From Deltaproteobacteria bacterium (lineage in GTDB: Bacteria > Desulfobacterota > DSM-4660 > Desulfatiglandales > HGW-15), in NCBI GenBank assembly GCA_016932235.1, contig JAFGDF010000099.1, positions 1 to 34,510 of the forward strand: a stretch of 34,510 nt of DNA, given 5' to 3'. A program made the translations under genes and the position numbers. The notes under the pieces are model-generated. The model did not search any database. It saw nothing but the letters and a program-made list of their open reading frames with translations, and was not told where the DNA came from. The first letter of the stretch is position 1. Each line of letters opens with the position of its first letter. Below, piece after piece: positions 1-7,727 of this stretch.

Positions 1-384
1 GTGGCATTAAGATTGGTCAAAGGAAGCAATGGATATCATGATTATGTTGAGCAAAACCTTAAAGATCCCGCAATACTGGAACTGATAAAAAAAATAAGAT
101 ATATGGCTGACGAAAAGCATGAGAAGCTTAAGGTAGATGGAGCGGCTATCGTTACTATTAAACTTAAGGATGGCAGTTGTTATCGAGAACAGGTAGACTA
201 TGCCAGAGGAATGAGACAGAACCCGTTGCTCTGGCCGGAATTGGAAGAGAAGTTTCGCAGCCTGGTTAACGGAGTTATACCCATACAAAATATGGAGGCT
301 ATTATTCAGATTATCAAAGAGCTGGAAGACTTAAAAAACATCCAAAAACTAGCTGCACTCCTGATTGCTGATAGAAAAGAATAA
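1..384 (+). CDS. MmgE/PrpD family protein, C-terminal part only (5' end outside window)
   Basis: The reading frame is open from the first base, so the GTG there is not taken as a start; about the last 127 residues are seen. They match the C-terminal domain of the MmgE/PrpD family (2-methylcitrate dehydratase, cis-aconitate decarboxylase and relatives): a strand with VTIKLKDGSCYREQVDYARG, then the NPL..PELEEKFRSLV segment around residues 74-90, then a terminal helix. The family dehydrates or decarboxylates hydroxy-tricarboxylic acids, but many members have unknown substrates, so only the family is assigned. A hairpin follows at 396-418. It belongs to the inferred island ending at 3124. Confidence 0.8.
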   Translation: MALRLVKGSNGYHDYVEQNLKDPAILELIKKIRYMADEKHEKLKVDGAAIVTIKLKDGSCYREQVDYARGMRQNPLLWPELEEKFRSLVNGVIPIQNMEAIIQIIKELEDLKNIQKLAALLIADRKE

Positions 385-395
385 AGTATCTATCC

Positions 396-418
396 AAAGG
401 GAAAGAAGTATTCCCTTT
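396..418 (+). terminator. Hairpin after the MmgE/PrpD gene
   Basis: AAAGGGAA and TTCCCTTT form a perfect 8-bp stem around a 7-nt loop, 12 bases after the stop codon. The following T-run is short, so this is a plausible but weak intrinsic terminator. Confidence 0.45.
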
Positions 419-534
419 ATTGAATAATATTAGCCCTGGTGTTTGTCGCAATCATGATTATCGATAGCTATCCGGTTATTGTTAGATTATATGCTTTAAT
501 AATGCGAATATGATAATAACAAGAATCACTATCC

Positions 535-1305
535 ATGAATAATAACGTTTTTCATTTCCGATTGGGTAAATTCGAATGCTTTTCCATCAGGGATGGTTTC
601 CTTCCGTTACCAGATGGAAAGATAATGGATTTGATTTGTTTATGCGTCAAAACAGATAAGCATACTGTTCTCTTTGATACCGGATTTGGCGGTGTTATAC
701 CGACCACAGGCCAGTTAATTCAGAACCTCCAGGATTCAAAAATATCAAGGTCAGAGATCGATACGGTTATCCTTTCGCACGGGCATCCGGACCATATTTG
801 TGGAATATCTGGTTCCAATAATCAACCCAATTTTCCCAATGCTCAATATTATATGTTTAAGAGGGAGTGGGAATACTGGATGTCAAAACCGGATTTTTCA
901 GAAGTAGATGAATTTATACGACAGCTTACCTTTACTTCCATACAGAAGAATCTTGTGCCTTTAAAGGGACGAATTCAACTGCTTGAAAAGGAAAGTGAAA
1001 TTGTACCGGGTATCAAGTTTCTTACGACGCCAGGACATACGCCAGGACATATTAGTTTTGTCATTTCATCTGATAAGGAAAGTTTAATAATTCTATGCGA
1101 TTTGTTTCATCGTACAATAGAGATTGAAGATCCCAGTCTCTTTTTATTACCCCCAATGACCTCTGAAGCCAATATCAGTCGAGCTAAATTATTATCCCAG
1201 GTTAGAATAGAGGACCTGTTGTTCTCAGGTCACTTTTCATTTCCCGGTGTTGGAAAACTTTATAAGTCAGGCGATGTGCAGAAATGGCAACCAATCGCAA
1301 TATAA
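535..1305 (+). CDS. Metallo-beta-lactamase-fold hydrolase (lactonase-like)
   Basis: 256 residues with a complete set of metal ligands for a two-metal MBL-fold hydrolase: H82, H84, D86 and H87 in SHGHPDH, H168 in TTPGHTPGH, D189 in ILCDLFH and H233 in SGHFSFPG. A preceding strand ends in VLFDTGFGG (about 45-53), typical of the family. Length and motif spacing resemble N-acyl-homoserine-lactonase-type and related small-molecule hydrolases, but the family also includes thioesterases and arylsulfatases, so the substrate is not assigned. No signal peptide is seen, so it is probably cytoplasmic. The ATG start has no good ribosome binding site. It is a single gene, 150 bp after the MmgE/PrpD gene on the same strand. 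Confidence 0.8.
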   Translation: MNNNVFHFRLGKFECFSIRDGFLPLPDGKIMDLICLCVKTDKHTVLFDTGFGGVIPTTGQLIQNLQDSKISRSEIDTVILSHGHPDHICGISGSNNQPNFPNAQYYMFKREWEYWMSKPDFSEVDEFIRQLTFTSIQKNLVPLKGRIQLLEKESEIVPGIKFLTTPGHTPGHISFVISSDKESLIILCDLFHRTIEIEDPSLFLLPPMTSEANISRAKLLSQVRIEDLLFSGHFSFPGVGKLYKSGDVQKWQPIAI

Positions 1306-1400
1306 TACGAATTTTTAGATAAAAATTTCGATGGTGAATAAATTTCTAAGCTTCTTTTATGGCATCAATTCCGAAACAAGCTTTACCCTAACTAAATCCA

Positions 1401-2315
1401 TTAGAATAAGATAACACACTTGCCGGTTTCTCCTCTTTTTAAGGCAGCCAGCGCTTCATTTACCTCTTCAAGTTGAAATGTATGGCCAACAAGCTTATCC
1501 AGAGGAAGTTTTCCATTCAGATAGAGCTCGACGTATTTAGTGATATCATCGACATTTCCACCATTCCCACTGCAACCGGTAATAGTCTTCTGCCCGGTCA
1601 GAAAACCCAGCGGATTAAGGCTTAATTTTGGACTGGGAGGAGCACCACCTACAACCACAGCAATACCATTCGGGGCCAGGCATTCATAAGCCTGTTCCAT
1701 AACTTGTGTATTGCCGATACACTCAAAAGCATAGTCGACCCCACCTGTAGCCGATATGATGGCCTCCAATGGGCTTTCCTTTAAGCTATTAATAAACCCG
1801 GTGGCTCCCAGATTTCCAGCCAGATTCAATTTTTCCTCCAGGATATCAATAGCATATATGATTTTGGCGCCACTAAGGACACACCCCATAAGAGCTCCTA
1901 ATCCGACACCACCCAAACCAAATATAGCTGCTGTACTGCCAGGTCTTACTTTAGCCCGGTTAAAAGCCGCTCCAAGACCTGTGCTTACACCACAAGCCAG
2001 AACACATAGAACATCCAATGGAGCTGCACCAGGCATTTTAATAGCTGCTGATTCGTCGATCACGGCATATTGAGCCCAAGAAGATTGGGCGAAAAAAGAG
2101 TTTATTATTTCACCCTTAATGGTTTTCAACCGTGTAGAATAGTCCATAATGGTTCCGCCGAAGCAGGTTCTTGCCGATACCTCGCATACCCGATCAGCTA
2201 TAGCCTGCGGCTTACGCTGCCATGTGATTGTGGGCGTTATGAACAAAAGTAAAATGATTGGATACAAAACCGGCTTTCTTGTTTGGAGTGAAGAAATAGA
2301 GGTTGAACTCCTCAA
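1401..2315 (-). pseudogene. Zinc-type alcohol dehydrogenase lacking its N-terminal catalytic half
   Basis: Residues from about 44 to 304 match the medium-chain zinc alcohol dehydrogenase family: LACGVSTGLGAAF (C108 equals the third catalytic zinc ligand), the Rossmann motif GLGGVG at 133-138, and a C-terminal segment ending GETGKCVILF. Full-length members have about 360-380 residues. Here the part carrying the first two catalytic zinc ligands and the four structural-zinc cysteines is absent. The first ~35 residues (hydrophobic, near LLLFITPTITW) may be a degraded remnant of the strand before the structural-zinc loop. No ribosome binding site supports a start. A functional dehydrogenase is not expected; the NAD-binding half is well preserved, so the damage looks recent. 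Confidence 0.75.
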
Positions 2316-2417
2316 GGGATCATTTTTCCATGTACAGTTCGGAAAACAAATGAAGGATAAGCATGAGAGAGAATTAATAATATATTCAAGGAGCAGTGAA
2401 AACGCTAGGAAAGCAGC

Positions 2418-2843
2418 TCAGATTTCCAATGATAAAAAGTCCTTCAGGTCAAGTGCAATTATCTCTGGGGCCTTTGGTTCGGGTTCGCGACTGTTCAACC
2501 CGCTCTTTTTGAGTATTTCATAATAATCAAAGCAATAGTCTACCGGGCATTCTTTCTCGCAGAACTCATCCCTATACATATAGACAGCTTCAAATGCAAT
2601 ATTATATAACCATCCAAAAAGATCGTCGTCTTTCATTTTCCCATACTTTTCTCTCTTGGCTATTTGAGGATCATTAAATTCAGTAAGCCAAAGGATATTA
2701 TTAATCAGCTGCTTTACATAAATATCATCTGCCGTTCTATCTCCTAAAGGGCTAGCTAAAATTTCTTCAAAAATTATTTTAAGATTTTTGGGGTCTTCTC
2801 TTAAGGAGTAGTTTTCGTAGGTAAGAAACAGATTTTCTAACAT
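2418..2843 (-). CDS. Hypothetical protein, 141 residues
   Basis: An acidic, helical-looking soluble protein with no signal peptide, membrane segment or motif I recognise. The start is supported by a purine-rich Shine-Dalgarno (AGGGAGCGGG) just before the ATG. There is a small Cys cluster in EFCEKECPVDYCFDYYE (about residues 93-110). It sits between the truncated alcohol dehydrogenase downstream and the tRNA-Thr scar, so it is the last gene of the inferred island. It could be a small accessory or immunity-type protein, but nothing in the sequence proves that. Confidence 0.55.
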   Translation of the reverse strand: MLENLFLTYENYSLREDPKNLKIIFEEILASPLGDRTADDIYVKQLINNILWLTEFNDPQIAKREKYGKMKDDDLFGWLYNIAFEAVYMYRDEFCEKECPVDYCFDYYEILKKSGLNSREPEPKAPEIIALDLKDFLSLEI

Positions 2844-2989
2844 ATCCCGCTCCCTAGATGGTCCTAATTATGCCCGGGGAAGGTGGGCAGGGTCCCCACT
2901 TTTTGCCTGGCCTTGGCTATCCCCGGAAACTGATTAGTAGATTGCTACCATTTTGCTACCATAACATTAAAAAACATGATATAAAAAAA

Positions 2990-3015
2990 GAGGTCAGGAA
3001 ACAATTCCTGACCTC
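2990..3015 (-). terminator. Strong intrinsic terminator reading leftward
   Basis: GAGGTCAGGAA and TTCCTGACCTC form a perfect 11-bp stem with a 4-nt loop. On the minus strand the hairpin is followed by a run of seven T, the classic Rho-independent form. It could end the polysaccharide transcript coming from 3190-5482, or be a leftover from a lost integrase gene at the island edge. Confidence 0.75.
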
Positions 3016-3079
3016 TATATCTTTGGTAGCATTATATCTTGTTGTATCTAACTATCTGGTATTATTCCCTTAATACAGA

Positions 3080-3124
3080 CTCGTAATGAGGATGTCCGCG
3101 GTTCGATTCCGCGCGGTGGCTCCA
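3080..3124 (+). other. 3' half of a tRNA-Thr (CGU anticodon) gene; probable attachment-site scar
   Basis: Read on the plus strand: anticodon loop CTCGTAA, 3' anticodon stem TGAGG, variable loop ATGTC, a perfect T-arm (CGCGG-TTCGATT-CCGCG), acceptor 3' strand CGGTGGC, discriminator T and encoded CCA. The bases to the left do not supply the partner stem CCTCA or a D-arm or acceptor 5' strand, so this is only a half gene. Anticodon CGU is threonine. Such 3' halves are the standard product of phage or island integration into a tRNA gene. A complete tRNA-Thr(CGU) is expected at the other end of the insert, left of the window. Confidence 0.8.
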
Positions 3125-3189
3125 TCAATATCAGGGTCTTGCGCGATATCGGATTTTTCCTTTCTTGAAAAGTCTCCAAAATATCTCAG

Positions 3190-4329
3190 TTATTCTCCAT
3201 CCTTTGGTGTTTTTTCCCTTCCCTTAAGCATGAGTGAGACGATTAGGCCAAAGATTAGAACAGCCTGAAAAAGCCCAAGGAGCGCATCAATTAGTTTCTG
3301 GTTCATGATAATGAGCGCGCTGACCCCGAGACAGGTGGAAATAATAGATATAATAAACACTGCCTCCTTGCGCGCGAATCCCATGAACAGCAGCCTGTGG
3401 TGAAGATGATCCTTGTTCACGCAGGCCAACAGCTCCCTGAAATTTTTTGCCTGACGATTTTTAATCCTTGAAAGGTTGACGTAAATCATATCAAATATTA
3501 GCACCCCGAAGATTAATATTGGAGAACTCACTGAAACATAGCGACTTGTATTGGACCATTGGCCCAGAACCGCTAAGCCCGCGAGGGTGAATCCAAGGAA
3601 GGTGCTTCCCGCATCCCCGAGAAAAAGCTCGGCTGATTTACCGAATCTGAAGTTGTAAGGCATGAAGCCTATACAGGAACCTATGAGCGCTATCGCGAAC
3701 CATCCCAGTGCCGGCTGATCTGTATTAAAGGCCATAGACCCCAGAAACGCCGCTATAATTATTGAAAGGCTTATGGCGAGACCGTCGATACCGTCAAAAA
3801 AATTCATTGAATTGGTAATACCGACCAGCCATATTACCGTCAACGGAATATTCACGAAAGGTGAAAAAGCGGAAGAGTAAAAGAAAGTGATCTGAATATT
3901 TCCCGGAATGACTACCAGGAAAGCAACAAGGACCTGGATGACAAGTTTAAGCAGGGCGGGCAACGGCTTAATGTCGTCCCAGAGACCCAAGAAAAATATA
4001 AGGCTGGCCCCTAAAAGAATAGCCTTCATCCCGGGCAGGAAGATTCCGTTAAGTGAAAGTGATGCCATAAAGGCTAAATAGACGGATATGCCTCCAAAAA
4101 GGGGAGTGGGCGTGTCATGGATTTTACGCCAGTCAGGTTCATCCAGGACAGAAGTTCGAACAGCAGCCATGCGGCAAAAGGGTGTCAAAAAACTGGCAAG
4201 CAGAACCGAGAAGACAAGTATTATTAACCATCTGAGACCCATATTAAAATAGAAATACTTAATAGGGGGGTAAGCGATCAAGATAAGGAAAAAGAGTTTA
4301 AACAATTGTATTATAGTGCCGGCGTTCAA
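3190..4329 (-). CDS. Polyprenyl-phosphate N-acetylhexosamine-1-phosphate transferase (WecA/MraY family)
   Basis: An integral inner-membrane protein of 379 residues with about ten hydrophobic segments. Family motifs appear in order: LWDDIKPLP after the fourth or fifth segment, the cytoplasmic NSMNFFDGIDGLA, FLGDAGSTFLGF, and the HLHHRL loop near residue 310. These are the nucleotide-sugar and magnesium binding signatures of the family, which transfers a sugar-1-phosphate from a UDP-sugar to undecaprenyl phosphate and so starts O-antigen, enterobacterial common antigen or capsule synthesis. WecA-like is favoured over MraY because no peptidoglycan genes are nearby and the loop is HLHH. The start overlaps the upstream glycosyltransferase by 32 bp; the next in-frame Met (MGLRW) is a less likely alternative. 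Strong terminator downstream at 2990-3015. Confidence 0.9.
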   Translation of the reverse strand: MNAGTIIQLFKLFFLILIAYPPIKYFYFNMGLRWLIILVFSVLLASFLTPFCRMAAVRTSVLDEPDWRKIHDTPTPLFGGISVYLAFMASLSLNGIFLPGMKAILLGASLIFFLGLWDDIKPLPALLKLVIQVLVAFLVVIPGNIQITFFYSSAFSPFVNIPLTVIWLVGITNSMNFFDGIDGLAISLSIIIAAFLGSMAFNTDQPALGWFAIALIGSCIGFMPYNFRFGKSAELFLGDAGSTFLGFTLAGLAVLGQWSNTSRYVSVSSPILIFGVLIFDMIYVNLSRIKNRQAKNFRELLACVNKDHLHHRLLFMGFARKEAVFIISIISTCLGVSALIIMNQKLIDALLGLFQAVLIFGLIVSLMLKGREKTPKDGE

Positions 4330-5482
4330 TTTGAATACCCTTCTTTTTGAGACATTCCTGATAAATTTTGTTAATTGATTTTACCATGACTTCCGAGCTG
4401 AATTCAGAGCGAATCCTTTTTCTTCCTTCCAGGCCCATTTTTAGAGCAAGGTTTTTATCCTGCAGGATTTTTTTCAATGCACCGGATAATTCCAGGACAT
4501 TACCAGGTGTAGTGAGAATACCGTTTTTTCCGGGTTCGACGAGATCAGGTATCCCCCCGACGCGACTTGCCACAACAGGTTTTTCCATTGCCATTGCCTC
4601 AAGGATTACTCTGCCCATGCCTTCGAAAAAAGATGGAAGAACAGCTACATCAAAGGTGGCGATTAATTCGGACACGTTCATCTGAAAACCCGTAAAAACC
4701 ACGGAATCTTTAAGTCCGAGCCTTTCCGCTTCCTTTTCAAGTGAATTTAGAATATCACCTTCTCCCACTATTACCAGTTTTACATCAGGGATATCCTGCT
4801 TAAGTTCCTTTACCGCATTGAGGAGCACGGAATGCCCTTTTCCTTCCCAGAGTTTGGATACTATGCCAATCACAGGGTCATGCTCTCCAATTCCCCATTT
4901 TTTCCTTGTCATCCTTTTTTCATCATCAGTGGGGGGTTTGAAATCATCCAGATTTATTCCGCTGTAGATTTTTACTATCTTCTCTTCCTTTATAATCTTC
5001 TCTTCCAGCGCCCATTCGATCAATGGCTGTGAGATAAAGATGGCTTTATCACACCAGCGCGACGCGGTTCGTTCGAGATTTTTAAAAAGGAAGCGCCTCA
5101 GGGCCGACTCCTGTCTGTGAAATGCGAATCCATGTACGGTATGAATTATAACAGGCACACCGGCCAGTTTGGCTGCCATGCGTCCAATGAATCCCGCCTT
5201 GGAATTGTGAGTATGCACAATATGATAACGATTCCTGATGAGAAAAAGGGTGACGGCGAAGAGTGTGAAGAAATCGTTTACGGGGCTGAGAGGTTGCACA
5301 AGGCGCCTGAATGTCCGAACCTCCATTCCGTTTTCTTTCACGAGATCAATCAGCCGGCCTCCAGGCGCGCAGGCCAGTTCAACGTGATAAATGTCCCTGT
5401 CCATTCCTTTCATGGAAAGGAAAGTGTTTATACCTGATCCGCTTATTATCGGAAGGGTATGGATATGCAGAATTTTTATCAT
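4298..5482 (-). CDS. GT-B glycosyltransferase (family 4 type)
   Basis: 394 residues with the two-domain GT-B pattern. The N-terminal domain contains MIKILHIHTLP..SGSG at the start and HTHNSKAGFIGRMAA followed by IIHTVHGFAFH at about 95-125. The C-terminal domain has VIGIVSKLWEGKGH, LVIVGEGD and the donor-binding EX7E motif in EGMGRVILEAM followed by KPVVASRVGG. This is a retaining glycosyltransferase acting at the cytoplasmic face on lipid-linked sugars. It is the first gene of a two-gene unit whose second member makes the lipid-linked first sugar. The sugar transferred cannot be told from sequence. The next 210 bases upstream are noncoding, shared with the divergent glnA. Confidence 0.9.
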   Translation of the reverse strand: MIKILHIHTLPIISGSGINTFLSMKGMDRDIYHVELACAPGGRLIDLVKENGMEVRTFRRLVQPLSPVNDFFTLFAVTLFLIRNRYHIVHTHNSKAGFIGRMAAKLAGVPVIIHTVHGFAFHRQESALRRFLFKNLERTASRWCDKAIFISQPLIEWALEEKIIKEEKIVKIYSGINLDDFKPPTDDEKRMTRKKWGIGEHDPVIGIVSKLWEGKGHSVLLNAVKELKQDIPDVKLVIVGEGDILNSLEKEAERLGLKDSVVFTGFQMNVSELIATFDVAVLPSFFEGMGRVILEAMAMEKPVVASRVGGIPDLVEPGKNGILTTPGNVLELSGALKKILQDKNLALKMGLEGRKRIRSEFSSEVMVKSINKIYQECLKKKGIQIERRHYNTIV

Positions 5483-5694
5483 ATGCTACTATTAAATGTT
5501 TTTCCGGATTTCAAGACTATTATTTTATAAATATCTTAGTCAAGGTTCTTATTTATCTTCAAGATCAAGAAAATACAAATTTGTTATAATGGGCTGCATG
5601 TATCTACAAAAATGCAATATTCCTGCTGTATGCGGCAAGGGCCAATACATCATAACTATTTGTAATTAAAACGCAATTGCTGTTCACCAAGTTT

Positions 5695-5710
5695 TGGCAT
5701 GCCTATTGCT
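5695..5710 (+). promoter_or_regulatory. Sigma-54 (-24/-12) promoter of glnA
   Basis: TGGCATGCCTATTGCT matches the RpoN consensus TGGCACG-N4-TTGC with one mismatch (C to T) and exact GG/GC spacing, 216-231 bases before the glnA start. Glutamine synthetase is a classic RpoN target. A 5-bp palindrome (TGCAT at 5595-5599, ATGCA at 5612-5616) about 80-100 bp upstream could be part of an enhancer for an NtrC-type activator, but it does not match the NtrC consensus well. The rest of the 443-bp stretch 5483-5925 shows no gene. Confidence 0.72.
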
Positions 5711-5925
5711 TTTTCTCTAAGAAAGGCTTTTATCAGGAAGGTTGGTGCACGGCCTTCTATGTGAGGATATTGATAAAACAGTCAAAGACTGATACAAAGA
5801 TTGACAAAATCCGAATAAGAGCCGTCAGGTGAAAATGCGAAGCAGGCGCATACTTTGAGCTAACTACCGGGTATGTGGGCGTAATGGAAGAGAACGAAAA
5901 AACGAATTTTAGCGGAGGTAAAGAT

Positions 5926-7254
5926 ATGAAATGTCAAACGGCTGAAGATGTAAAAAAGATCGTTAAGGAAAGGGATATCAGTTTTATTCAATTTTGGTTT
6001 ACTGATGTACTGGGGGTCTTAAAGTCCTTTGCGATAACACCATCTGAACTGGATGAGGGTCTGAGCGAGGGTATGGGTTTCGACGGGTCATCCATTGAGG
6101 GGTTTGCCAGGATTCAGGAGAGTGATATGATAGCAAAACCCGATCCCAACACCTTTGAATTAGTTCCCTGGAGGAGCCAGGACCGGCCCGTTGCCAGAAT
6201 GTTCTGTGATATTCTTAACCCGGATGGAAGTCCGTATGAGGGGGATCCCAGGTATATCTTCAAGAGGCTTTTAAAAAAGGTGCGTGAACAGGGCTACACG
6301 TTTTACATCGGCCCGGAGCTGGAATATTTCTATTTCAGGGATAATAAGAGTACGGAGATTCTTGATATGGGAGGTTATTTTGACTCCCGGCCGCTGGATA
6401 TGGGCAGTACTCTGAGAAGGGAAACGATTTTTGCGCTTCAGGCGATTGGGATAGATGTGGAATACAGCCATCATGAGGTCGCACCAAGCCAGCATGAGAT
6501 TGATTTACGATATGATGAAGGGCTTAAGATGGCGGATAAGACTATGACATACCGGCTTGTGGTTAAGGAGATTGCCCGGAATAACGGGGTATATGCCACT
6601 TTTATGCCGAAACCCATAGGAGGTGAGAACGGAAGCGGAATGCATGTGCATCAGTCCTTATTCAAGGATGGCAGAAACGCTTTCTATGATTCCAAGGATA
6701 AATATAATCTTTCAAAAATAGCGAAATATTATATCGCAGGGCTCATGAGGCACGCACCGGAGATCACGGCCGTGACAAATCAATGGGTCAACTCATACAA
6801 GAGGCTTGTTCCCGGATATGAGGCCCCTGTATATGTTTCCTGGGCAAGGCGAAACAGGTCGGCAATGATCAGGGTACCCATGTATAAGCCAGGAAAAGAA
6901 AACGCCACGCGCATAGAATTCCGTTCGCCCGATCCGTCCTGCAATCCGTATCTTGCGTTTGCCATGATGCTTGGAGCGGGCATGGAAGGCATTGAACATG
7001 AATATGAGATTCCGGATCCTATAGAAGAGGACATCTTTGAAATGAATCCGACCCAGAGAAAGGCCCATGGGATAACTGATCTGCCAGGCAATCTGTATAT
7101 TGCCACCCTTCTGACCGAGAAAAGTGAATTGGCGAAAAGGATTCTGGGAGAACATGTTTTTAATAAATTTATTGAAAATAAAAAGATAGAATGGGATCTA
7201 TACAGGACGCACGTCAGTCAGTTCGAACTGGAGAGATATCTTCCGAAGCTTTAG
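5926..7254 (+). CDS. glnA: Glutamine synthetase, type I (alpha-like)
   Basis: Makes glutamine from glutamate, ammonia and ATP in the cytoplasm as a dodecamer. 442 residues from the ATG at 5926, chosen because AGCGGAGGT precedes it at good spacing; an in-frame GTG at 5875 would add 17 unlikely residues. Motifs: FDGSSIEGF at 52-60, GPELEYF at 129-135, NGSGMHVHQSLF at 235-246, the ATP-binding stretch NSYKRLVPGYEAP at 289-301, RRNRSAMIRVP at 308-318, and EFRSPDPSCNPY at 331-342. Arg62 in GFARIQESDM corresponds to the arginine used for glutamine feedback in the GSI-alpha group. The length and C-terminus (EWDLYRTHVSQFE) also fit that group, and the tyrosine adenylylation loop of the beta group is not evident. 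Control is probably at the sigma-54 promoter upstream. Confidence 0.97.
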   Translation: MKCQTAEDVKKIVKERDISFIQFWFTDVLGVLKSFAITPSELDEGLSEGMGFDGSSIEGFARIQESDMIAKPDPNTFELVPWRSQDRPVARMFCDILNPDGSPYEGDPRYIFKRLLKKVREQGYTFYIGPELEYFYFRDNKSTEILDMGGYFDSRPLDMGSTLRRETIFALQAIGIDVEYSHHEVAPSQHEIDLRYDEGLKMADKTMTYRLVVKEIARNNGVYATFMPKPIGGENGSGMHVHQSLFKDGRNAFYDSKDKYNLSKIAKYYIAGLMRHAPEITAVTNQWVNSYKRLVPGYEAPVYVSWARRNRSAMIRVPMYKPGKENATRIEFRSPDPSCNPYLAFAMMLGAGMEGIEHEYEIPDPIEEDIFEMNPTQRKAHGITDLPGNLYIATLLTEKSELAKRILGEHVFNKFIENKKIEWDLYRTHVSQFELERYLPKL

Positions 7255-7294
7255 AATAGACCGGGATCCGCGGCTTCATAATGCATACCCTTTA

Positions 7295-7325
7295 GCAGTA
7301 TACCGGACAAAGTCCGGTATACTGC
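7295..7325. repeat. Palindrome with GGAC-AAA-GTCC core, copy 1 (after glnA)
   Basis: A perfect 14-bp inverted repeat, GCAGTATACCGGAC and its complement around AAA, 40 bases after the glnA stop. It may stop or stabilise the glnA transcript, but no T-run follows, so it is not a standard intrinsic terminator. Three other copies are at 9725, 22941 and 26128. Confidence 0.85.
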
Positions 7326-7727
7326 CGCTGAAATATGCTTCCATTTTTTCCCTGTTAAGCTCACCCATGATTTTAGTATATTGCCAATAAGAATAATAGA
7401 TGATAAATTTGCTCTATTCTCTATTACCCGTAAAAATCAATTGCGGATTTTACATATTGGATTGAACCTGAAAACCGTCCGATTTTATTGAAATAAATAT
7501 TTGGTGAACGGGAGAGGCATAGGGCTGCTGGATAATTTAGATACAGTCTTGCAGCATGGCGACCACTTTTTGATATTACCCCCGGTGGGGGGCGGTCAGG
7601 GTCTCTTGGAAAATTCGCCGGCACCCGATTGTTAAGAAACCGGGCTCCGCATTAAGACAACTGTATAATATTATCTTTTCCGGGGTATTTTCAGATGAAC
7701 AACACATAAAACAAAAGGAGGTCCGAT
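7326..7727. other. Intergenic stretch before the AOR gene
   Basis: About 400 bases with no convincing gene in any frame. A TATAAT hexamer lies at 7664-7669, about 60 bases before the AOR start, but without a good -35 partner. A short C/G palindrome (CCCCCGGTGGGGG) is near 7579. Nothing else recognised. Confidence 0.5.

Larger units (their letters stand above)
1..3124. mobile_element. Right end of a probable integrated genomic island (left end outside the window)
   Basis: The 3' half of a tRNA-Thr gene at 3080-3124 lies on the plus strand with no 5' half. Integrases that target tRNA genes rebuild the tRNA at one end of the insert and leave a duplicated 3' portion at the other. The orientation places the insert to the left, with the chromosome resuming after 3124. 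The genes inside (PrpD-type, metallo-hydrolase, broken alcohol dehydrogenase, unknown ORF) look like unrelated accessory cargo. No integrase is visible; near the boundary the decamer ttgctaccat (2940-2949) recurs as ttgctaccat at 2953-2962. The extent is inferred; only the scar is directly seen. Confidence 0.42.

Noticed and set aside
5875..5925. Upstream GTG start for glnA adding 17 residues
   Set aside because: The strong Shine-Dalgarno and normal glutamine synthetase N-terminus both point to the ATG at 5926.
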